Shown here piece by piece: positions 4,578 through 9,331 of a stretch of 9,331 nucleotides of DNA. Under the pieces are notes generated by a model that saw only the letters and a program-made list of their open reading frames with translations, did no database searches and was not told the origin of the DNA. Position numbers and translations under genes: made by a program. Within the stretch, counting starts at the first letter, position 1, and each line of letters begins with the position of its first letter. Source of the DNA: Rhodocyclaceae bacterium UBA5602 (GTDB lineage Bacteria; Pseudomonadota; Gammaproteobacteria; Burkholderiales; Rhodocyclaceae); the NCBI GenBank assembly GCA_002424865.1, contig DILC01000061.1, forward strand, positions 47,283 to 56,613, written 5' to 3'.

Positions 4578-6749
4578 ATGAGCACTTCCCCACAGAACCC
4601 TCCCGCCACACCGTCGCTCGACGCCTGGGCCAAAGCCGCAGCCAAATCCGCCCCGCAGGGCGATGTCTCAAAGCTCAACTGGGAAACGCCCGAAGGCATT
4701 ACCGTCAAACCCTTGTACACCCAGGCGGATACGGCCAACCTGCCCTACGCCAACACGCTGCCCGGCTTTGCGCCTTATGTGCGCGGCCCGCAAGCGACGA
4801 TGTATGCCGTGCGGCCCTGGACGATCCGCCAGTACGCCGGATTTTCCACTGCGGAAGAATCCAATGCGTTTTACCGCAAGGCGCTCGCCGCTGGCGGCCA
4901 GGGCGTATCCGTCGCGTTCGATCTGGCCACGCATCGCGGCTACGATTCGGATCACCCGCGCGTCACGGGCGACGTGGGCAAGGCCGGTGTGGCGATTGAT
5001 TCGGTTGAAGACATGAAAATCCTGTTCGACGGCATCCCGCTCGACAAGGTCTCGGTGTCCATGACCATGAATGGCGCGGTGCTGCCGATTCTTGCCGGGT
5101 ATGTGGTGGCCGCTGAAGAACAGGGCGTTGCGCAGGACAAGCTCTCAGGCACCATCCAGAACGATATTCTCAAGGAATTCATGGTGCGCAACACCTATAT
5201 TTACCCGCCCGAGCCGTCCATGCGCATCATTGCCGACATCATCGGCTACACCGCGCAGCACATGCCGAAGTTCAATTCGATTTCAATTTCCGGTTACCAC
5301 ATGCAGGAAGCGGGCGCCACGCAAGCGCTGGAACTGGCCTTCACCCTGGCCGACGGCCGCGAGTATGTGAAAACGGCGATTGCCAGCGGCATGGATGTGG
5401 ATGAGTTCGCCGGACGGCTGTCGTTCTTCTTTGCCATCGGCATGAATTTTTATCTGGAAGTGGCCAAGCTGCGCGCCGCGCGCCTGTTGTGGTGGCGCAT
5501 CATGGACGAGTTCAAGCCGAAGAATCCCAAGTCCTCCATGCTGCGCACGCACTGCCAGACTTCCGGCTGGTCGCTGACCGAGCAGGACCCGTACAACAAC
5601 ATCGTGCGCACCACGGTGGAAGCCATGGCCGCGGTGTTTGGCGGCACGCAATCCTTGCACACCAATTCGCTGGATGAAGCGATTGCCCTGCCCACCGAAT
5701 TTTCATCCCGCATCGCGCGCAACACCCAGCTCATCATCCAGGAAGAAACCCACATCACCAACGTGATCGACCCCTGGGCCGGCAGCTACATGATGGAAAA
5801 GCTCACCCAGGACATTGCGGATGAGGCATGGCGGATTATCGAAGAAGTCGAAAAGATGGGCGGCATGACGCAAGCGGTCGAGAACGGCTGGGCGAAACTG
5901 CAAATCGAAAAATGCGCCGCTGAAAAGCAGGCGCGCATCGACTCGGGCAAGGATGTGATCGTTGGCGTGAATAAATACAAGCTCAAGGAAGAGGCGCCGA
6001 TTGATATTCTTGACGTGGACAACCACGCCGTGCGCGAAGGGCAAATCACGCGCTTGAAACACATCCGCGCCACGCGTGACGATGCGGCGGTCAAAGCGGC
6101 CCTGGCCGCACTCACCGAAGCGGCCAAAACCGGCACGGGCAATACGCTCGACTTAGCCATCAAAGCCACGCGCCTGCGCGCGACGGTAGGCGAGATTTCC
6201 GACGCGTTAGAAGCCGTGTGGGGCCGCCACCGGGCCACCAACCAGACCGTCTCCGGCGTGTATAGCGCGGCCTATGGGACAGGGGAGGCAGACAGCACGA
6301 TGAATGACATTCGCAATGAGATTGAGAGCTTTGCCGCCAAGGCTGGCCGCAGGCCGCGCATCATGATCGTCAAGCTCGGTCAGGATGGACACGATCGCGG
6401 CGCGAAAGTGGTCGCCACCGCATTTGCCGATTTAGGCTTTGACGTGGATGTCGGCCCGCTGTTCCAGACGCCGGCGGAGGCGGCGCGCCAGGCGATCGAA
6501 AATGACGTCCATGCCATTGGCGTATCCACCCTCGCCGCCGGCCACAAGACGCTGGTGCCGGCGCTGATCCAGGCGCTCAAGGCGCAGGGCGCGGACGATA
6601 TTGTGGTGTTCGTCGGCGGCGTGATTCCAGCACAGGATTATGCGCAGCTGTACAAAGACGGCGCAGCGGGAATTTTCGGCCCCGGCACGCCGATTCCCGT
6701 TTCCGCGCGCGAAGTGCTGAGCGCCATTGCTGCTGCACACAAGGCCTGA
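4578..6749 (+). CDS. scpA: Methylmalonyl-CoA mutase, single-chain, B12-dependent
   Basis: This cytoplasmic enzyme interconverts (R)-methylmalonyl-CoA and succinyl-CoA using adenosylcobalamin. The 723-residue length and single chain fit the Sbm/ScpA and MutB large-subunit type; no small subunit gene is adjacent. The N-terminal CoA-binding TIM-barrel domain covers roughly residues 30-555. It carries RPWTIRQYAGFST with Tyr86 (equivalent to catalytic Tyr89 of the Propionibacterium enzyme), Arg204 and His241 (equivalent to Arg207 and His244). The C-terminal B12-binding domain, about 592-723, has the DxHxxG signature at 603-608 (DGHDRG), where His605 is the lower cobalt ligand; GGVIP follows near 675. 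The full active site appears intact. The start is supported by AGGA at 4562-4565 and GAGG at 4568-4571, six bases before the ATG. It is the first gene of an operon with meaB (6-bp gap) and pccB, divergent from the GntR regulator. Confidence 0.97.
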   Translation: MSTSPQNPPATPSLDAWAKAAAKSAPQGDVSKLNWETPEGITVKPLYTQADTANLPYANTLPGFAPYVRGPQATMYAVRPWTIRQYAGFSTAEESNAFYRKALAAGGQGVSVAFDLATHRGYDSDHPRVTGDVGKAGVAIDSVEDMKILFDGIPLDKVSVSMTMNGAVLPILAGYVVAAEEQGVAQDKLSGTIQNDILKEFMVRNTYIYPPEPSMRIIADIIGYTAQHMPKFNSISISGYHMQEAGATQALELAFTLADGREYVKTAIASGMDVDEFAGRLSFFFAIGMNFYLEVAKLRAARLLWWRIMDEFKPKNPKSSMLRTHCQTSGWSLTEQDPYNNIVRTTVEAMAAVFGGTQSLHTNSLDEAIALPTEFSSRIARNTQLIIQEETHITNVIDPWAGSYMMEKLTQDIADEAWRIIEEVEKMGGMTQAVENGWAKLQIEKCAAEKQARIDSGKDVIVGVNKYKLKEEAPIDILDVDNHAVREGQITRLKHIRATRDDAAVKAALAALTEAAKTGTGNTLDLAIKATRLRATVGEISDALEAVWGRHRATNQTVSGVYSAAYGTGEADSTMNDIRNEIESFAAKAGRRPRIMIVKLGQDGHDRGAKVVATAFADLGFDVDVGPLFQTPAEAARQAIENDVHAIGVSTLAAGHKTLVPALIQALKAQGADDIVVFVGGVIPAQDYAQLYKDGAAGIFGPGTPIPVSAREVLSAIAAAHKA

Positions 6750-6755
6750 ATCAAG

Positions 6756-7778
6756 GTGCCCGCTTCACCCGCCATTGGCTACAGCGCGCTCGCTGGCGAG
6801 CTGCGGAGTGGCAGCCGCCGTGCGCTGGCCAAGGCCATCACGCTGATCGAGTCCACGCGCGCGGATCATCAAGCCGAGGCGCAGGCGCTCCTCACCGAGC
6901 TGCTGCCGTATACGGGCAATTCCATACGCATTGGCATTTCCGGCGTGCCGGGCGTGGGCAAATCGACCTTCATCGAAGCCTTGGGGCTGTACCTGATTCG
7001 CCAAGGGCATCGTCTGGCCGTGCTGGCGGTGGATCCCTCGTCCAGCATCACCGGCGGCTCGATCCTGGGCGATAAAACGCGCATGGAATTGCTCTGCCGT
7101 GAAGAAGCCGCCTTCATCCGCCCTTCGCCCTCGTCAGGCAGCCTGGGTGGCGTGGCCGAAAAAACGCGCGAAGCCATGCTGCTATGCGAGGCCGCGGGCT
7201 TTGACATCATCATTGTCGAAACCGTCGGCGTGGGGCAATCTGAAACGGCTGTCGCCGGCATGACGGATATTTTCGTGCTGCTGCAACTGCCCAATGCAGG
7301 GGATGATTTGCAAGCCATCAAAAAAGGCATTGTGGAACTGGCCGACATGGTGGTGTTCAACAAGGCCGACATTGACCCGCTTGCCGCGCAAGCGGCGGCG
7401 AGCCAAATGCGCTCGGCGCTGGCCATGCTGCGCCCGGCGTCCAGCCACTGGCAGCCGCCGGTATTGATGCTCTCGGCCATGAAGCAAGAGGGCATCGCCG
7501 AATTCTGGCAAACCATAGAAAAATTCCACACTACCTTGAGCGCGGCAGGCGAAATCGCAACGCGCCGCCAACGGCAAGCCAACGACTGGATGTGGCAGCA
7601 GATTGACGCCGCCTTGCGCCAGCGTTTTCGCGCGCATCCCGCGGTCAAGGCCGCATTGGCGGACGTCACGCAAAAAGTCGGCGCTGGCATCACGCCGCCG
7701 ACCCTGGCCGCCCGGCAACTGCTCGCGCTCTTTCATTCACCGCATTCACCTGATTCAACGACCGTTCGAACCAACTGA
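6756..7778 (+). CDS. meaB: MeaB/ArgK-type G-protein chaperone of methylmalonyl-CoA mutase
   Basis: This 340-residue P-loop GTPase (G3E family) binds the mutase, gates adenosylcobalamin loading and protects the enzyme from inactivation; the human counterpart is MMAA. Visible motifs are Walker A GVPGVGKST at 63-71, AVDPSS at 91-96, GSILGDKTRM at 102-110, the Walker B-like ETVGVGQSE at 155-163, and NKAD at 202-205, the guanine-specificity motif. An N-terminal helical segment (about 11-50) and a C-terminal dimerisation region (about 270-325) match the family. The older name ArgK, a kinase of periplasmic binding proteins, is obsolete. The start is GTG: an in-frame stop only nine bases upstream excludes an earlier start, and the next family-conserved residues begin soon after. 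No well-spaced Shine-Dalgarno sequence exists, and only six bases separate it from the scpA stop codon, so translational coupling is likely. Confidence 0.95.
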   Translation: MPASPAIGYSALAGELRSGSRRALAKAITLIESTRADHQAEAQALLTELLPYTGNSIRIGISGVPGVGKSTFIEALGLYLIRQGHRLAVLAVDPSSSITGGSILGDKTRMELLCREEAAFIRPSPSSGSLGGVAEKTREAMLLCEAAGFDIIIVETVGVGQSETAVAGMTDIFVLLQLPNAGDDLQAIKKGIVELADMVVFNKADIDPLAAQAAASQMRSALAMLRPASSHWQPPVLMLSAMKQEGIAEFWQTIEKFHTTLSAAGEIATRRQRQANDWMWQQIDAALRQRFRAHPAVKAALADVTQKVGAGITPPTLAARQLLALFHSPHSPDSTTVRTN

Positions 7779-7798
7779 TTTCCTGGGAGGCAATTCAC

Positions 7799-9331
7799 AT
7801 GCATGACATCATTAACCAACTCGACGCCAAGCGTGCGCTGGCGGCTTTGGGCGGCGGCCAAAAGCGGATTGACGCGCAACACGCCAAGGGCAAGCTCACG
7901 GCGCGCGAGCGCATCGAGCTGCTGCTGGACGAAGGCACGTTTGAAGAGTGGGACATGTTCAAGGAGCATCGCTGCGTTGATTTCGGCATGGAAGAACAAC
8001 ACGTGCCGGGCGATGGCGTGGTGATTGGCTATGGCACCATCAACGGCCGCATGGTGTTTGTGTTCTCGCAGGACTTCACCGTGTTCGGTGGCGCCCTGTC
8101 TGAAGCGCATGCCGAAAAAATCTGCAAGGTAATGGATAAAGCGATGCAAGTCGGCGCGCCCGTGATCGGCATCAACGATTCCGGCGGCGCGCGGATTCAG
8201 GAAGGCGTGGCGGCGCTGGGCGGTTATGCCGAAGTTTTCCAGCGCAATGTCATGGCCTCCGGCGTGATCCCGCAAATCTCGCTGATCATGGGGCCTTGCG
8301 CCGGTGGCGCGGTGTACAGCCCGGCCATGACGGATTTCATTTTCATGGTCAAGGATACGTCCTACATGTTCGTGACCGGCCCGGAAGTGGTCAAGACCGT
8401 GACGCACGAAGAAGTCACGGCAGAAGAGCTCGGTGGCGCGGTCACCCACACCGCGCGCTCTGGCGTGGCCGACCTGGCCTTTGAAAATGATGTCGATGCC
8501 TTGCAGATGTTGCGCCGTTTTTTCAACTACATGCCGCTCAATAACCGCACCAGCCCACCGGCGCGCCCCACGGACGACCCGGCCGACCGCCTGGATTATT
8601 CGCTCGACACCCTGGTGCCGGACAACGCGAACAAGCCTTACGACATCAAGGAACTGATTTTGAAAATGGTGGACGATGCGGACTTTTTCGAGATCCAGCC
8701 GGACCACGCCAAAAACATCATCGTCGGTTTTGCGCGCATGGAAGGCGATGCCGTTGGCATTGTGGCCAACCAGCCCATGGTCCTGGCCGGTTGCCTGGAC
8801 ATCAAATCGTCGATCAAGGCCGCGCGCTTTGTGCGCTTTTGCGATGCCTTCAACATCCCCGTGGTCACCCTGGTCGACGTGCCCGGCTTCATGCCCGGCA
8901 CGGCGCAGGAATATGGCGGCATCATCAAGCATGGCGCCAAGCTGCTGTATGCCTATGCCGAATGCACGGTGCCGAAAGTCACGCTGATTACCCGCAAAGC
9001 CTATGGCGGCGCGTATGACGTGATGGCTTCCAAACACTTGCGCGGTGATGTCAACTTCGCTTGGCCATCGGCTGAAATCGCGGTCATGGGCCCCAAGGGC
9101 GCGGTGGAAATCATTTTCCGCGACGAGAAAAACGACCCCGCCAAAGTGGCGGCGCGCGAAGCGGAATACAAGGCCAAGTTTGCCAACCCGTTCGTGGCCG
9201 GCGCACGCGGCTTCATTGATGACGTCATCATGCCGCACGAAACGCGCAAGCGCATCTGCCGCAGCCTCGCCATGTTGAAGAACAAGAAAATTGAAAACCC
9301 GTGGCGCAAGCACGGCAACATCCCCCTTTGA
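7799..9331 (+). CDS. pccB: Propionyl-CoA carboxylase, carboxyltransferase (beta) subunit
   Basis: The 510-residue protein transfers the carboxyl group from carboxybiotin to propionyl-CoA, giving (S)-methylmalonyl-CoA. It should form a complex with a biotin carboxylase/carrier subunit (PccA), probably encoded immediately downstream, outside the window. The two crotonase-fold halves carry the glycine-rich oxyanion motifs: GGARIQEGVAAL (129-140) with GPCAGGAVYSP (165-175), and VPGFMPGTAQEYGGIIKHGA (361-380) with AYGGAYDVM (401-409). The Asp in AYDVM (Asp407) appears to correspond to the residue linked to propionyl-CoA preference in actinobacterial enzymes; that alignment is from memory. The mutase and MeaB neighbours also favour propionyl-CoA over acetyl- or methylcrotonyl-CoA. 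GGGAGG at 7785-7790, eight bases before the ATG, strongly supports the start, 20 bp after meaB. The TGA stop is the last codon of the window, so the gene is complete; no terminator is seen and the operon probably continues. Confidence 0.93.
   Translation: MHDIINQLDAKRALAALGGGQKRIDAQHAKGKLTARERIELLLDEGTFEEWDMFKEHRCVDFGMEEQHVPGDGVVIGYGTINGRMVFVFSQDFTVFGGALSEAHAEKICKVMDKAMQVGAPVIGINDSGGARIQEGVAALGGYAEVFQRNVMASGVIPQISLIMGPCAGGAVYSPAMTDFIFMVKDTSYMFVTGPEVVKTVTHEEVTAEELGGAVTHTARSGVADLAFENDVDALQMLRRFFNYMPLNNRTSPPARPTDDPADRLDYSLDTLVPDNANKPYDIKELILKMVDDADFFEIQPDHAKNIIVGFARMEGDAVGIVANQPMVLAGCLDIKSSIKAARFVRFCDAFNIPVVTLVDVPGFMPGTAQEYGGIIKHGAKLLYAYAECTVPKVTLITRKAYGGAYDVMASKHLRGDVNFAWPSAEIAVMGPKGAVEIIFRDEKNDPAKVAAREAEYKAKFANPFVAGARGFIDDVIMPHETRKRICRSLAMLKNKKIENPWRKHGNIPL

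Noticed and set aside
6869..7693. 274-codon minus-strand frame inside meaB
   Set aside because: It is a shadow of an intact GTPase gene; the Ser/Ala/Met/Cys-rich translation has no recognisable features.
6756..7778. Arginine/ornithine transport kinase (ArgK)
   Set aside because: The motifs and the position next to the mutase identify the MeaB chaperone; the ArgK name reflects an outdated assignment.

Overview
The window reads as chromosomal DNA of a moderately GC-rich betaproteobacterium. The protein families, their order and the codon bias would suit Burkholderiales or a relative, but this is inferred from gene content; no rRNA or other phylogenetic marker is present. I see no mobile element, tRNA, rRNA or CRISPR array.

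Layout, left to right: (1) a gene-free left edge (1-147) ending at a strong terminator; (2) a minus-strand gene for a secreted protein of the 'esterase-like activity of phytase' family (248-1561); (3) a 505-bp divergent intergenic region whose right half looks like a structured 5' leader, with an unreported 33-codon reading frame, in front of (4) a RhlE-type DEAD-box RNA helicase (2067-3494, plus); (5) a shared bidirectional terminator (3522-3555); (6) a minus-strand GntR/FadR-type regulator with an FCD domain (3585-4355); (7) a 222-bp divergent control region with back-to-back candidate promoters and several palindromes; (8) a plus-strand operon: single-chain methylmalonyl-CoA mutase scpA (4578-6749), its G-protein chaperone meaB (6756-7778) and the carboxyltransferase subunit of propionyl-CoA carboxylase pccB (7799-9331, stop codon at the last base of the window).

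The operon encodes most of the methylmalonyl-CoA route: propionyl-CoA is carboxylated to methylmalonyl-CoA (PccB with a biotin-carrying PccA, probably just beyond the right edge), and the B12-dependent mutase converts the R epimer to succinyl-CoA, with MeaB protecting and reloading the cofactor. No methylmalonyl-CoA epimerase gene is in the window. The divergent GntR regulator is the obvious candidate to control the operon; a near-consensus FadR-type site, with a GTATAC core, lies over the candidate scpA -10 box.

The core enzymes are ordinary. The parts most worth a second look are the rhlE leader (small ORF, hairpin with a UUUU loop, and a stem that could link the small ORF's stop codon to the rhlE ribosome-binding site) and the compact gntR/scpA control region.
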